Assembly: GCA_016744415.1 (NCBI GenBank)
Contig: JADGEL010000003.1
Coordinates: forward strand, 310,001-374,000
Direction: 5' to 3'
DNA from: Flavobacteriaceae bacterium
GTDB taxonomy: Bacteria > Bacteroidota > Bacteroidia > Flavobacteriales > Flavobacteriaceae
DNA length: 64,000 nucleotides
Below the pieces are notes generated by a model. It worked only from the letters and a program-made list of their open reading frames with translations. It was not told the origin of the DNA and made no database searches. The position numbers and the translations under genes were made by a program. Numbering within the stretch: the first letter of the stretch is position 1; every line of letters begins with the position of its first letter. Shown here in pieces: positions 23,303-33,537 of the stretch.

Positions 23303-25408
23303 CTAACTAATGTTACTCCAGATTGCACTATTCTTTTGAATACCCAGATAAGTTTTTCTAATTGGTAAATTTCCTTCTTTTTCTAATGAAGGATCTTCTT
23401 GCAAGGTTTCAAAAGCTACAACTCTAGCTTTTGAAAGTATCGCTACATCTTTGGTAATATCAGCAATTTTAAGATTCAGTACGCCACTTTGCTGTTTGCC
23501 CATCAAATTTCCTGGACCACGTAATTTTAAATCGACATCTGCAATTTCAAAACCATCGGTAGTATCAACCATTGTCTGCAATCTAATTTTCGCATCGGCA
23601 GAGAGTTTAAAACTCGTCATTAAAATACAATAACTTTGGTCAGCTCCACGCCCAACTCTACCACGTAATTGATGCAGTTGTGAGAGACCAAATCGTTCTG
23701 CACTTTCTATCACCATTACACTTGCATTGGGGATATTTACTCCAACCTCTATTACCGTAGTTGCCACCATAATCTGGGTTTCTCTCTTTAAAAACCTGTT
23801 CATTTCATATTCCTTATCAGCGGGTTTCATTTTACCATGAACAATTGATACTTGATATTTTGGCATCGAAAATTCGCGTGTAATACTCTCATAACCATCC
23901 ATCAAATCTTTATAATCCATTTTTTGTGATTCTTGAATTAAAGGGTATACAACATATACCTGCCTCCCTTTTTCAATCTCATCACGCATAAATTTAAAAA
24001 CAGACAAGCGATTTTTATCATAACGATGTGCTGTTGCAATCTCTTTTCTTCCAGGTGGCAATTCATCTATTACCGAGATATCTAAATCGCCATATACGCT
24101 CATTGCTAAAGTCCTTGGAATCGGAGTCGCAGTCATCACCAATATATGTGGTGGTAATTCATTTTTTTGCCACAATTTTGAACGCTGCTCAACTCCAAAT
24201 CGATGTTGTTCATCGATAACAGCTATCCCCAAATTTTTAAATTTAACTTTATCCTCTATCAAAGCATGCGTACCAATTAAAATATGAAGTGATCCGTTTT
24301 CTAGCTCTTCATGAATCACTCTTCTCTCTTTTACTTTAACCGAGCCTGTTAAAAGGCGTACATTAATATTTAACCCTTCAACCAATTCTAAAATGGAATT
24401 ATAATGTTGTGTAGCCAATATTTCTGTCGGTGCCATAATTGCTGCTTGAAAACCGTTGTCTAACGCAATTAACATTGCTAACAATGCCACAATCGTTTTT
24501 CCTGAACCGACATCACCTTGCAATAACCGATTCATTTGTGCATTTGAACCTACATCTTTTCTGATTTCTTTCAACACTCTTTTTTGAGCATTGGTCAATT
24601 CAAATGGTAAATTATTTTTATAGAATGAATTAAAATAATTACCTACTTTTTTAAAGGGATGCCCTTTAATTTTTGATTTACGAATCATCTTTTTACGGAT
24701 GAGTTGTAATTGAATATAAAATAACTCTTCAAACTTTAAACGTGCTTGGGCTTTTGATAGTAACTCATGACTTTTAGGGAAGTGAATATTGAATAACGCT
24801 TCACTCTTTGAAATAAAACTTTGTGCTTTCATAATATCTTCTGACAAAGCTTCTCCAAACTTACCATCAAACTCCGCAAATAAACTCATCATCATTTTTT
24901 GAATAACTCTATTTGACACTCCCTTGTTAGTCAACAACTCTGTAGATGGATACACAGGTTGCATCACTGTTCTTAAGTTTTTTTTATATTCACTCACCAA
25001 TTCCATTTCAGGGTGTGGCATACTAAAACTTCGATTAAAATAATTGGTCTTTCCAAAAATTACATAAGGTACATTTACCTTTATAGTATCCTTTATCCAT
25101 TTCGCTCCTCTAAACCATACTAGTTCTATCATACCTGTTTCATCAGAAAAGATTGCCACTAACCTACTTCCTCTTTTTTGCTGTACCGTTTTTATCGAAG
25201 TTATTTTTCCTACAATTTGTATTTCTGCAGAATTCTGCTCAAGCTGATTGATTTTAAAAAATTGAGTTCTATCAATATATCGGTGCGGAAAAAAATTGAT
25301 TAAATCTCCAAAGGTTCTTATCCCTAACTCTTTTTTTAGCAAATCTGCACGCGATGGACCAACACCTTTAAGGTAGCTAATTGAAGTGTTAGAATTGTAT
25401 TGAGGCAT
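23303..25408 (-). CDS. recG: ATP-dependent DNA helicase RecG
   Basis: The 701-residue protein has the RecG layout. An N-terminal wedge region begins YLKGVGPSRADLLKKEL and FPHRYIDRT, then an OB fold. The helicase motifs are motif I GDVGSGKTIVALLAM, motif II VIDEQHRFG, motif III TATPIPRTLAM, motif V/VI HQLRGRVGRG, and the TRG region near the C-terminus. It regresses stalled forks and processes branched DNA. Monocistronic, divergent from the methyltransferase gene at 25486. Confidence 0.95.
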   Translation of the reverse strand: MPQYNSNTSISYLKGVGPSRADLLKKELGIRTFGDLINFFPHRYIDRTQFFKINQLEQNSAEIQIVGKITSIKTVQQKRGSRLVAIFSDETGMIELVWFRGAKWIKDTIKVNVPYVIFGKTNYFNRSFSMPHPEMELVSEYKKNLRTVMQPVYPSTELLTNKGVSNRVIQKMMMSLFAEFDGKFGEALSEDIMKAQSFISKSEALFNIHFPKSHELLSKAQARLKFEELFYIQLQLIRKKMIRKSKIKGHPFKKVGNYFNSFYKNNLPFELTNAQKRVLKEIRKDVGSNAQMNRLLQGDVGSGKTIVALLAMLIALDNGFQAAIMAPTEILATQHYNSILELVEGLNINVRLLTGSVKVKERRVIHEELENGSLHILIGTHALIEDKVKFKNLGIAVIDEQHRFGVEQRSKLWQKNELPPHILVMTATPIPRTLAMSVYGDLDISVIDELPPGRKEIATAHRYDKNRLSVFKFMRDEIEKGRQVYVVYPLIQESQKMDYKDLMDGYESITREFSMPKYQVSIVHGKMKPADKEYEMNRFLKRETQIMVATTVIEVGVNIPNASVMVIESAERFGLSQLHQLRGRVGRGADQSYCILMTSFKLSADAKIRLQTMVDTTDGFEIADVDLKLRGPGNLMGKQQSGVLNLKIADITKDVAILSKARVVAFETLQEDPSLEKEGNLPIRKTYLGIQKNSAIWSNIS

Positions 25409-25457
25409 GCTTATAATTTTACAAGGCTAAAATAACAAATCCTCGGTATTCATTCGT

Positions 25458-25465
25458 ACATTTGC
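25458..25465 (+). promoter_or_regulatory. -7 box of the NOL1/NOP2/Sun methyltransferase gene
   Basis: TACATTTG lies about 20 nt before the ATG. Confidence 0.5.
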
Positions 25466-25485
25466 AATCCAAATTTTTGAAGTAA

Positions 25486-26694
25486 ATGAGATTACATAGA
25501 AACTTGTGTTTTACGGTGATAGATTCATTAAATATGATTTTTAATGACGAAGAATATGCGGGTAAGGTTGTAGAAAAAGCATTGAAACGCGATAAGCGAT
25601 GGGGTGCTCGTGATCGCAAATTTGTTGCAGAAACTATCTATGATATTGTTCGTTGGAAAAGGTTGTACAATGAAATTGCAGGAACAAAAGATCATTATAC
25701 ACGAGATAATTTATGGAAACTTTTTGCAGTTTGGGCTACTTTAAAAGGTATTGAATTACCTGATTGGAAATATTTTGAAGGTACTCCTGTTAGACGTATA
25801 AAAGGTAAATTTGACGATGCTCAAAACACAAGAGCAATTAAGGAATCCATTCCAGATTGGATGGATGAATTGGGAGTTAAAGAATTAGGAGAAGCGGTTT
25901 GGTCTAGAGAACTAACTGCCTTAAATCAAAAAGCAGAAGTCATTTTAAGAGTCAATACGTTAAAGATTGACATAGCCACCTTACAAAAATTCTTACGAAA
26001 AGAAGAAGTTGAAACAGAAACAATTCGCGACAATCCATCTGCATTGAGATTGGTAGAACGCAAGAATGTATTTTTAACTGAAGCATTTAAAAGAGGCTAT
26101 TTTGAAGTTCAAGACGCTTCATCACAATTAGTAGCTCCTTTTTTACAGGTAAAACCTGGTATGCGTGTAGTTGATACTTGCGCAGGTGCCGGAGGAAAAA
26201 CATTACATCTTGCAGCTATCATGCAAAACAAAGGGCAAATTATTGCCATGGATATTTATGCAGGTAAATTGGCACAATTAAAAAAACGAGCAAAACGTGC
26301 TAGTGTACATAACATTGATATGCGTGTCATTGAAAGCACTAAAGTAATTAAAAAATTAAAAGATTCTGCTGATGCCGTTTTGATTGATGCTCCCTGTAGC
26401 GGAATTGGAGTGCTAAGAAGAAATCCAGATTCTAAATGGAAATTACAGCCTGAGTTTATTAAGAATATCAAAAAAACACAAGCTGAAATATTAGATAGCT
26501 ACAGCCGAATGGTTAAAGTTGGTGGAAAATTAGTGTATGCAACTTGCTCAATATTGCCTTCTGAAAACCAAGATCAAGTAAAAACTTTTTTAGATTCGCA
26601 TATAGGGTTTAAGTTTGTGGAAGACAAAAAGGTGTTGCCTTCAAAATCTGGCTTTGACGGATTTTATATGGCATTACTCGAACGGACAGAATAA
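25486..26694 (+). CDS. RsmB/NOP2-family RNA (cytosine-5) methyltransferase
   Basis: The 402-residue protein has an N-terminal NusB-like helical part (KRDKRWGARDRKFVAETIYD). The SAM-dependent core follows: VVDTCAGAGGKTLHLAA (SAM loop), DAPCSGIGVLRRNPD (motif IV with the first cysteine) and VYATCSILPSEN (motif VI catalytic cysteine). These are the marks of rRNA/tRNA m5C methyltransferases. The exact RNA target (16S position or tRNA) is not decidable here. It is followed after 16 nt by an endonuclease I gene. Confidence 0.88.
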   Translation: MRLHRNLCFTVIDSLNMIFNDEEYAGKVVEKALKRDKRWGARDRKFVAETIYDIVRWKRLYNEIAGTKDHYTRDNLWKLFAVWATLKGIELPDWKYFEGTPVRRIKGKFDDAQNTRAIKESIPDWMDELGVKELGEAVWSRELTALNQKAEVILRVNTLKIDIATLQKFLRKEEVETETIRDNPSALRLVERKNVFLTEAFKRGYFEVQDASSQLVAPFLQVKPGMRVVDTCAGAGGKTLHLAAIMQNKGQIIAMDIYAGKLAQLKKRAKRASVHNIDMRVIESTKVIKKLKDSADAVLIDAPCSGIGVLRRNPDSKWKLQPEFIKNIKKTQAEILDSYSRMVKVGGKLVYATCSILPSENQDQVKTFLDSHIGFKFVEDKKVLPSKSGFDGFYMALLERTE

Positions 26695-26710
26695 TATAAA
26701 TACACATCAT

Positions 26711-27697
26711 ATGAAAAAATATTACTTTTTACTTCTATTACTAAGTTTAAATTTTGTTGTTTTTTCTCAATTAACTCCACCAACAGAACTACAAGCATAT
26801 TATTCTGATGTTAATTTTAGTTTAACAGGCACACCGCTGTATGATGATTTAGCTATAGAAACAATTGCTAAACATACTAATATTTTAAGCTATTCTGACA
26901 GACATGATTATTTATATGATGCTGATGAAGATTTGGCAATTCCGAGTAATGTCCTATTAATGTATAGTGGCGAAAGCAGGTTTGAAAGTGAATACTTATC
27001 AGGTAATAATAGTTATACACCACAAACATTTAACACTGAGCATGTTTATCCTCAATCACTTATTGAAAATACTGCCGTAGGAGATTTACATCATTTAAGA
27101 AGCTGTGATATTTCGATAAACAGTAGTCGTGGTAATAATCCATTTGCCAATAGTTCTGGCAGCTATCAAGATTTAGGAAGTAGTTGGTATCCTGGTGATG
27201 AATGGAAAGGCGATGTTGCAAGAATGATTATGTATTTAAATTTAAGGTATAATGAACCCTTTTCAGATGTTGGAAACTTAAATTTATTTTTACAATGGAA
27301 TGCAGAAGACCCAGTATCTCCTTTTGAGGATAATAGAAACGAAGTAATAAGTTCTGCCCAAGGTAACAGAAATCCATTTATTGACAATCCATATATTGCA
27401 ACGGTAATTTGGGGTGGCACGCCTGCTGAAGATAGATGGGCATCACTATCCGTTGCTAATTTTTCACTTGATGATATCAAAATTTATCCAAATCCTACTT
27501 CAGGAAATACGCTAACAATTAATTCCCCTGAAGAACTAACCATCACTTTTTTTGATATCCTTGGCAAACAAGTTTTAAGAAGTGAAGTTTCAATGAGCAA
27601 CAGTCAAATAGATATCGAAACTATTAATAGCGGTATTTATATGGTTCGTTTACAATCAAAAAGTACAACCTTGACCAAAAAATTCATCAAAAGATAG
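26711..27697 (+). CDS. Secreted endonuclease I with T9SS type A sorting domain
   Basis: The start at ATG 26711 gives 328 residues with a clean signal peptide (cleavage near VVFSQ); a longer frame from 26615 lies inside the preceding gene. The catalytic region has FNTEHVYPQSL, DLHHLRSCD and NSSRGNNPF, matching the EndA/NucM beta-beta-alpha-metal nuclease family. The last 75 residues form a T9SS sorting domain (IKIYPNPTSGNTLTI, then INSGIYMVRLQ, then KKFIKR). It is a non-specific extracellular nuclease, shorter than the paralogue downstream. Confidence 0.9.
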   Translation: MKKYYFLLLLLSLNFVVFSQLTPPTELQAYYSDVNFSLTGTPLYDDLAIETIAKHTNILSYSDRHDYLYDADEDLAIPSNVLLMYSGESRFESEYLSGNNSYTPQTFNTEHVYPQSLIENTAVGDLHHLRSCDISINSSRGNNPFANSSGSYQDLGSSWYPGDEWKGDVARMIMYLNLRYNEPFSDVGNLNLFLQWNAEDPVSPFEDNRNEVISSAQGNRNPFIDNPYIATVIWGGTPAEDRWASLSVANFSLDDIKIYPNPTSGNTLTINSPEELTITFFDILGKQVLRSEVSMSNSQIDIETINSGIYMVRLQSKSTTLTKKFIKR

Positions 27698-27780
27698 TTA
27701 ACTAAATTGTTTTCTTTTTCACTCTAAAACACATTTGAATAGTTTTTTAAAAAACACTTTTCAAATCAATAAAAAGGAGC

Positions 27781-27788
27781 TATGTTTG
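27781..27788 (+). promoter_or_regulatory. -7 box of the second endonuclease I gene
   Basis: TATGTTTG lies 73 nt before the ATG at 27862. No well-placed TTG was seen. Confidence 0.35.
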
Positions 27789-27861
27789 TAGGCTTTAAAA
27801 ATTATACCTCAAATTATGGTCAAATTTTTACTGCAATAAAATAGACTAACAAACTCCAAAC

Positions 27862-29640
27862 ATGAAAAAATTATTACTATTAGTATTTATTACTTCTTTT
27901 ACAACCTACGCTCAAATTCCTGCAAACTATTACGATACTGCCACAGGCACAGGATACACTCTTAAAACGCAACTTAGAAATATTATTGCGAATGGTCATA
28001 CCAGTCAAGGTTATGATAATTTATATAATGGGTATGTTGATGCGTTTTCTGATAATGATTATGAAGGTGATGGTTCTGTCTTAGATTTCTATTCAGAAAA
28101 CCCAAATGGAACAGATAGTTATTATTATACACATGGCAATAGAAAGTGTGGAAATTACAGTTCTGAAAATGACTGCTATAACAGAGAACACTTAATGCCA
28201 CAATCTGTTTTTGGAAGTGCTAGCCCAATGCAAAGTGATATTTTTACTGTAGTTCCTAGTGATGGTTATGTAAATGGTAAAAGAAGCAGTCATGCTTTTG
28301 GCGAAGTTGGTTCTGCATCATGGACATCAGACAATGGATCTAAAGTTGGAAGCAATACATATGGTAGCTATAATGGGACCGTGTTTGAGCCAATTGACGA
28401 ATTTAAAGGCGATATCGCTAGAGCAATGCTTTATTTTGCTGTTAGATATGAAAATCAAGTTGCATCATGGAGTCATGCCATGTTAAACGGAACAAGCGAT
28501 CAGGTGTATGCTGATTGGTTTATTGATATGTTATTAGAATGGCATGCAAACGATCCGGTACACACATCTGAAACTGTTAGAAATGTTGCTTCTTATGATT
28601 ATCAAGGAAATGCTAATCCATTTATTGACCACCCCGAGTTTGTGCAAATGATTTGGAATCCAACTCCAGATAACCAAGACCCAACTGTACCAACTAATTT
28701 GGTAACATCAAATCCAACAGGGTCTTCAATAGATTTAGATTGGACAGCATCAACTGATAATATTGCTGTATCAAGCTATGATATTTATGTAGATGGTACG
28801 TACTACACATCGGCAACAACAAATTCAAAAACAGTTACAGGTTTGGCTTCTGAAACTACTTTTATATTTACAGTATTAGCAAAAGATGCCGCCAACAATA
28901 CATCTGCTCAAAGTACATCAGCAAATGGAACTACTTTAGAAGCATCAGCAGGTGGTTCAGAATGTGTTGCAGAAACTTTTGAGAATATCCCTGCCAATTC
29001 AAGCTCATACTCTGATCAAAATTGGACTGGAGATAATGGATTAACTTGGAGCGCAACTTCAGCAAGAACAGACCAAACATTGAATAATAGAGGATTAGTT
29101 TTAGATGGCCGAGGCTCAACTAATGGAACGTTAACTTCGACTTCTATTACTGGCGGAATTGGAGAAATTACCTTATCTACTCAAAGAGTATATAATGGTG
29201 GAAGTGGTGATTTAAGTGTTTTTGTTAATGGAGATTTAAAAGGAACAATTCCTTATGATGGGTCAGTTCAAACAACCACAATTTCTAATATCAATGTTAG
29301 TGGCAATGTAATAGTTACTATTAAAGAAGATACAACTGGTGGAGATCGCGTTGTTATTGATGATTTAACTTGGACATGTTTTTCTGCTTTATCAGTTAAT
29401 GATTACTCATTAGAAAACAGCAGCATCTACCCTAACCCAACATCAGGAAATACTTTGACTATTGCAATTTTTGAGGATGTAAATATTACAGTTTTTGATA
29501 TTCTAGGCAAGAAAGTTTTAAAAGATGAAATTTCTATAGATGATAATCAAGTTGATATCTCTAATTTAAACAGTGGTATTTATATGATTCACTTACAAGC
29601 TAAAAACGGTTCAGTTACTAAAAAGTTTATAAAAAAATAA
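27862..29640 (+). CDS. Secreted endonuclease I with fibronectin type III module and T9SS sorting domain
   Basis: The 592-residue protein has a signal peptide ending near TYAQ (residue 18). The nuclease domain spans about residues 20-270, with DCYNREHLMPQS, DIFTVVPSDGYVNGKRSSH and FKGDIARAMLYF. A fibronectin type III domain follows (PTVPTNLVTSNPTGSSIDLD, then SSYDIYVDG, then TFIFTVLAKDAANN). A jelly-roll-like region of about 150 residues ends in VVIDDLTW. The last 75 residues are the T9SS tail (IYPNPTSGNTLTI, LNSGIYMIHLQ). The sorting tail is nearly the same as that of the upstream nuclease. Likely role: breakdown of extracellular DNA or RNA for nutrients or biofilm remodelling. Confidence 0.9.
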   Translation: MKKLLLLVFITSFTTYAQIPANYYDTATGTGYTLKTQLRNIIANGHTSQGYDNLYNGYVDAFSDNDYEGDGSVLDFYSENPNGTDSYYYTHGNRKCGNYSSENDCYNREHLMPQSVFGSASPMQSDIFTVVPSDGYVNGKRSSHAFGEVGSASWTSDNGSKVGSNTYGSYNGTVFEPIDEFKGDIARAMLYFAVRYENQVASWSHAMLNGTSDQVYADWFIDMLLEWHANDPVHTSETVRNVASYDYQGNANPFIDHPEFVQMIWNPTPDNQDPTVPTNLVTSNPTGSSIDLDWTASTDNIAVSSYDIYVDGTYYTSATTNSKTVTGLASETTFIFTVLAKDAANNTSAQSTSANGTTLEASAGGSECVAETFENIPANSSSYSDQNWTGDNGLTWSATSARTDQTLNNRGLVLDGRGSTNGTLTSTSITGGIGEITLSTQRVYNGGSGDLSVFVNGDLKGTIPYDGSVQTTTISNINVSGNVIVTIKEDTTGGDRVVIDDLTWTCFSALSVNDYSLENSSIYPNPTSGNTLTIAIFEDVNITVFDILGKKVLKDEISIDDNQVDISNLNSGIYMIHLQAKNGSVTKKFIKK

Positions 29641-29651
29641 AAATACTTTTG

Positions 29652-29665
29652 TCCGCTATAGCGGA
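29652..29665. repeat. 14-bp perfect palindrome TCCGCTATAGCGGA
   Basis: It lies 12 bp after the stop of the second endonuclease gene and 15 bp before a second, stronger palindrome. Too short for a terminator by itself; it may be part of a repeat. Confidence 0.4.
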
Positions 29666-29680
29666 TTCGAAGCAATACAC

Positions 29681-29718
29681 ATAAAAAAAGCGGTCAATTA
29701 ATTGACCGCTTTTTTTAT
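29681..29718 (+). terminator. 38-bp perfect palindromic terminator
   Basis: Two 19-bp arms with no loop (centre between 29699 and 29700), flanked by A7 and T7. It terminates the endonuclease gene and would work in both directions. Confidence 0.85.
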
Positions 29719-29737
29719 ACAATATTATTAACATTCA

Positions 29738-29769
29738 TTGTGAAATTGATTGTGGAATAATTATTTTTG
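29738..29769 (+). promoter_or_regulatory. Promoter of purL
   Basis: TTG at 29738-29740, 21 bp, TATTTTTG at 29762-29769, 28 nt before the ATG. Confidence 0.6.
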
Positions 29770-29797
29770 CAACTTGTAAAACCACAAACACACAACA

Positions 29798-32700
29798 ATG
29801 ATTCTTTTCTTCGGAAACACTTCTAAAAAAGTTTTTGCTGTTCAGGTAACTTCAGAACTTTCAGCTGAAAACACTAAAAAACTAAACTGGTTGTTTGGCA
29901 ACCAACCACAAATATCTCAAGCGTCTATTGACGCTTTTTTTATTGGCCCACGTGCCGCTATGATTACACCTTGGAGCACCAACGCTGTTGAAATTACTCA
30001 AAATATGGCGATTGAAGGCATCGTTAGAATTGAAGAATTTTTTGTAAAACCTGAAAAATTTACAGATTTTGATCCAATGATTTCTCAGAAATATTCTGAG
30101 TTAAATCAAGAAGTGTTTAAAATTGATCTGCAACCAGAATCTATTTTAGATATTGATGATATTACTGCTTATAACAAACAAGAAGGTTTGGCGTTGAATA
30201 ATGAAGAAGTTGAATATTTAGAAAACCTTTCAAATAAATTAAAAAGAAAACTAACCGACTCAGAAGTATTTGGATTTTCACAAGTAAATTCTGAGCACTG
30301 TCGTCATAAAATATTTAATGGAACTTTTATTATAGATGGAGAAGAAAAACCTTCTTCTTTATTTAAAATGATAAAAGAGACTTCAAAACAATTTCCAAAC
30401 GGAATTGTATCAGCATATAAAGACAACGTAGCTTTTGTTAAAGGACCAACTGTTGAGCAATTTGCTCCGAAAACAGGTGATAAACCAGATTATTATGAAA
30501 AGAAAAGTTTTGATTCTGTTATCTCTCTAAAAGCAGAAACTCACAATTTTCCAACAACGGTAGAACCTTTCAATGGTGCTGCAACAGGATCAGGTGGAGA
30601 AATTAGAGATCGGTTAGCTGGCGGAATGGGTTCTTTGCCTTTAGCAGGAACTGCGGTATATATGACTTCATACTCTAGATTAAAAAAGAATCGCCCTTGG
30701 GAAAAAGCCATGGATGAACGAGATTGGTTGTATCAAACTCCGATGGATATCTTAATAAAAGCATCAAATGGGGCATCCGATTTTGGAAACAAATTTGGGC
30801 AACCATTAATTTCTGGTTCTGTGCTAACTTTTGAACATGAAGAAGAAGCGCGTAAATTGGGTTATGATAAAGTTATCATGCAAGCCGGTGGTATTGGGTT
30901 TGGAAAAGCAGAGCAGAGTATCAAAAAAGAACCACAAAAAGATGACAAGATTGTTCTTTTAGGTGGTGATAATTATAGAATTGGTATGGGTGGTGCTGCA
31001 GTTTCATCAGCAGATACAGGCGAATTCAGTTCTGGAATCGAATTAAATGCGGTACAGCGATCAAATCCAGAAATGCAAAAACGTGCAGCCAATGCTATTA
31101 GAGCAATGGTTGAATGTGATGTGAATCCTATTGTATCAATTCATGATCATGGTGCTGGTGGTCATCTAAATTGCTTGTCTGAATTGGTTGAAGAAACTGG
31201 TGGATTAATTGACTTAGATAAGTTACCAATTGGTGATCCTACACTATCAGCCAAAGAAATTATTGGAAACGAATCTCAAGAACGTATGGGATTGGTTATT
31301 AATAACAAAGATATTGGTTTTTTAAACCGTGTTGCTGAACGTGAACGTTCGCCAATGTACACTGTTGGAACAGTAACAGATAATGACCGCTTTACTTTTG
31401 AATCAAAAGCAACTGGTGAAAAGCCAATGGATTTTGCTTTAGAAGATATGTTTGGGTCTTCTCCAAAAACAATTATGGAGGATACAACTATTGATAGAAA
31501 TTATTCTGAGATTGAATATTCTCAAGATAACATTCACGATTACTTAGCACAAGTTTTACAATTAGAAGCTGTGGCTTGTAAAGATTGGTTGACCAACAAA
31601 GTTGATCGCTGTGTTACAGGTCGTGTAGCAAAGCAACAAACCTGTGGCCCATTACAATTACCGCTGAATAATGTTGGTGTGATGGCGTTGGATTATAATG
31701 GAAAAGATGGGATTGCGACTTCTATCGGTCATGCGCCAATTAGTGCTTTGATTGACGAAAGATCAGGTTCTAGAAATGCTATTGCAGAGTCTTTGACCAA
31801 TTTGATTTGGGCTCCATTAGAAGATAATTTAGATTCAGTTTCTTTATCTGCAAATTGGATGTGGCCATGTAAAAATGCAGGAGAAGACGCTAGATTGTAC
31901 AATGCAGTTGAGGCCATTTCTCAATTTGCAATTGAATTAGGAATCAATATTCCAACAGGAAAAGATTCACTTTCAATGAAACAAAAATATCCAAATGAAG
32001 AAGTAATGTCTCCAGGTACTGTTATTATTTCTGCTGCGGGTCATTGCAACAATATTACAAATGTAATTGAACCCGTTTTGCAAAAAGATGGTGGAAATAT
32101 TTATTATATCAATCTTTCAGGGGATAATTATAAATTAGGCGGAAGTACTTTTGCGCAAATCAAAAATAAGATTGGTACGGAAACTCCAACTATCAAAAGT
32201 TCAGATGCATTTAAAAATGCTTTTAATGCTATTCAAGAACAAATTAAAATTGGAAATATTTTAGCTGGTCATGATATTTCTGCTGGCGGAATGTTAACTA
32301 CCTTATTAGAATTGTGCTTTTCTGAGGTGAATTTGGGAGCAAGTATTGATCTAACTTCTTTGAATGAAATGGATACGGTTAAATTATTATTTGCTGAAAA
32401 TAGTGGCATTATTATTCAAACGAAAGACAATGTAGCATTTGAAAATACAATGAAATCTTCTGGAGTTGAAGCACATTATATTGGAGAGGTAGAAACAGGA
32501 AATCAACTAACAATTAACAATGGTGAACGTAATTTATCTTTCGACATTCCGAAACACAGAGATATTTGGTATAAGACATCTCACCTACTCGATCAAAAAC
32601 AATCTGGTAAAAAATTGGCAAATGATCGTTTTAATAATTACAAAGAGCAACCGTTAGAGTTTATTTTTCCTTCAGAGTTTTCAGGTAAGCTAAATGAGAT

Positions 32701-33478
32701 TGTCACATCACTCTCTCCTCACAAAGACAAAAAAATAAAAACTGCAATAATCCGCGAAAAAGGATCAAACTCAGAACGCGAAATGGCATACGCAATGCAG
32801 TTGGTAGGTTTTGATGTAAAAGATGTTCACATGACTGATTTAATTTCGGGTCGTGAAACTTTAGAAAATATTCAGTTTATTGTTGCTGTTGGTGGATTCT
32901 CAAACTCTGATGTATTAGGTTCTGCTAAAGGATGGGCCGGGGCTTTTTTATACAACAAAAAAGCTAAAACTGCTTTAGACAATTTCTTTGCTAGAGAAGA
33001 TACACTTTCATTAGGGGTTTGTAATGGTTGTCAATTATTTATCGAATTGGGATTGATAAATAAAGACCATGAAGAAAAACCAACAATGTTGCACAATGAA
33101 TCTGGGAAGTTTGAATGTAACTTTACTTCGGTAGAAATTCAAGAAAATAAAAGTGTACTATTAAATACTTTAGCCGGTTCAAAATTAGGAATATGGGCTG
33201 CACACGGAGAGGGAAAATTCTCATTACCTTATGAGGAAAATCGCTATAATATTGTAGGTAAATATGGATATGAAGAATATCCTGCAAATCCAAACGGGTC
33301 AGATTTTAATACCGCAATGCTAACTTCTGATTGCGGACGCCATACTGTAATGATGCCACATTTAGAGCGTTCAACTTTTCCATGGAACTGGGCCCATTAT
33401 CCAAAAGAAAGAACAGCCGATGAAGTTACTCCGTGGGTAGAAGCATTTGTAAATGCCTATAAATGGTTGCAAAAATAA
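29798..33478 (+). CDS. purL: Phosphoribosylformylglycinamidine synthase (large single-chain form)
   Basis: At 1226 residues this is the long PurL form. It has an N-terminal domain, two AIRS-like ATP-binding halves and a class I glutamine amidotransferase. Visible marks are FSQVNSEHCRHKIFNGTF, ETHNFPTTVEPFNGAATGSGGEIRD (in pieces), GGGHD-type HDHGAGGHLNC, and GVCNGCQLF, which holds the catalytic cysteine of the glutaminase. HDISAGGMLTTLLE marks the second half. It makes FGAM in purine synthesis. Monocistronic with its own promoter and terminator. Confidence 0.96.
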   Translation: MILFFGNTSKKVFAVQVTSELSAENTKKLNWLFGNQPQISQASIDAFFIGPRAAMITPWSTNAVEITQNMAIEGIVRIEEFFVKPEKFTDFDPMISQKYSELNQEVFKIDLQPESILDIDDITAYNKQEGLALNNEEVEYLENLSNKLKRKLTDSEVFGFSQVNSEHCRHKIFNGTFIIDGEEKPSSLFKMIKETSKQFPNGIVSAYKDNVAFVKGPTVEQFAPKTGDKPDYYEKKSFDSVISLKAETHNFPTTVEPFNGAATGSGGEIRDRLAGGMGSLPLAGTAVYMTSYSRLKKNRPWEKAMDERDWLYQTPMDILIKASNGASDFGNKFGQPLISGSVLTFEHEEEARKLGYDKVIMQAGGIGFGKAEQSIKKEPQKDDKIVLLGGDNYRIGMGGAAVSSADTGEFSSGIELNAVQRSNPEMQKRAANAIRAMVECDVNPIVSIHDHGAGGHLNCLSELVEETGGLIDLDKLPIGDPTLSAKEIIGNESQERMGLVINNKDIGFLNRVAERERSPMYTVGTVTDNDRFTFESKATGEKPMDFALEDMFGSSPKTIMEDTTIDRNYSEIEYSQDNIHDYLAQVLQLEAVACKDWLTNKVDRCVTGRVAKQQTCGPLQLPLNNVGVMALDYNGKDGIATSIGHAPISALIDERSGSRNAIAESLTNLIWAPLEDNLDSVSLSANWMWPCKNAGEDARLYNAVEAISQFAIELGINIPTGKDSLSMKQKYPNEEVMSPGTVIISAAGHCNNITNVIEPVLQKDGGNIYYINLSGDNYKLGGSTFAQIKNKIGTETPTIKSSDAFKNAFNAIQEQIKIGNILAGHDISAGGMLTTLLELCFSEVNLGASIDLTSLNEMDTVKLLFAENSGIIIQTKDNVAFENTMKSSGVEAHYIGEVETGNQLTINNGERNLSFDIPKHRDIWYKTSHLLDQKQSGKKLANDRFNNYKEQPLEFIFPSEFSGKLNEIVTSLSPHKDKKIKTAIIREKGSNSEREMAYAMQLVGFDVKDVHMTDLISGRETLENIQFIVAVGGFSNSDVLGSAKGWAGAFLYNKKAKTALDNFFAREDTLSLGVCNGCQLFIELGLINKDHEEKPTMLHNESGKFECNFTSVEIQENKSVLLNTLAGSKLGIWAAHGEGKFSLPYEENRYNIVGKYGYEEYPANPNGSDFNTAMLTSDCGRHTVMMPHLERSTFPWNWAHYPKERTADEVTPWVEAFVNAYKWLQK

Positions 33479-33482
33479 AGAC

Positions 33483-33522
33483 AAAAAACAGCTTGAAATT
33501 AAAAACTTCAAGCTGTTTTTTT
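33483..33522. terminator. Terminator between purL and dps
   Basis: A 15-bp stem (33483-33497 with 33507-33521), A6 on the left and T7 on the right, between convergent genes. Confidence 0.88.
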
Positions 33523-33537
33523 ATAGATTAGTGCTTC

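Noticed and set aside
26615-26710. Longer N-terminus for the first endonuclease I
   Set aside because: It lies within the preceding methyltransferase gene in another frame and would hide the signal peptide.
27983-28201. 72-codon antisense frame rich in His, Tyr and Asn
   Set aside because: It is the complement of the endonuclease coding sequence; the odd composition reflects Asp and Tyr codons on the other strand.
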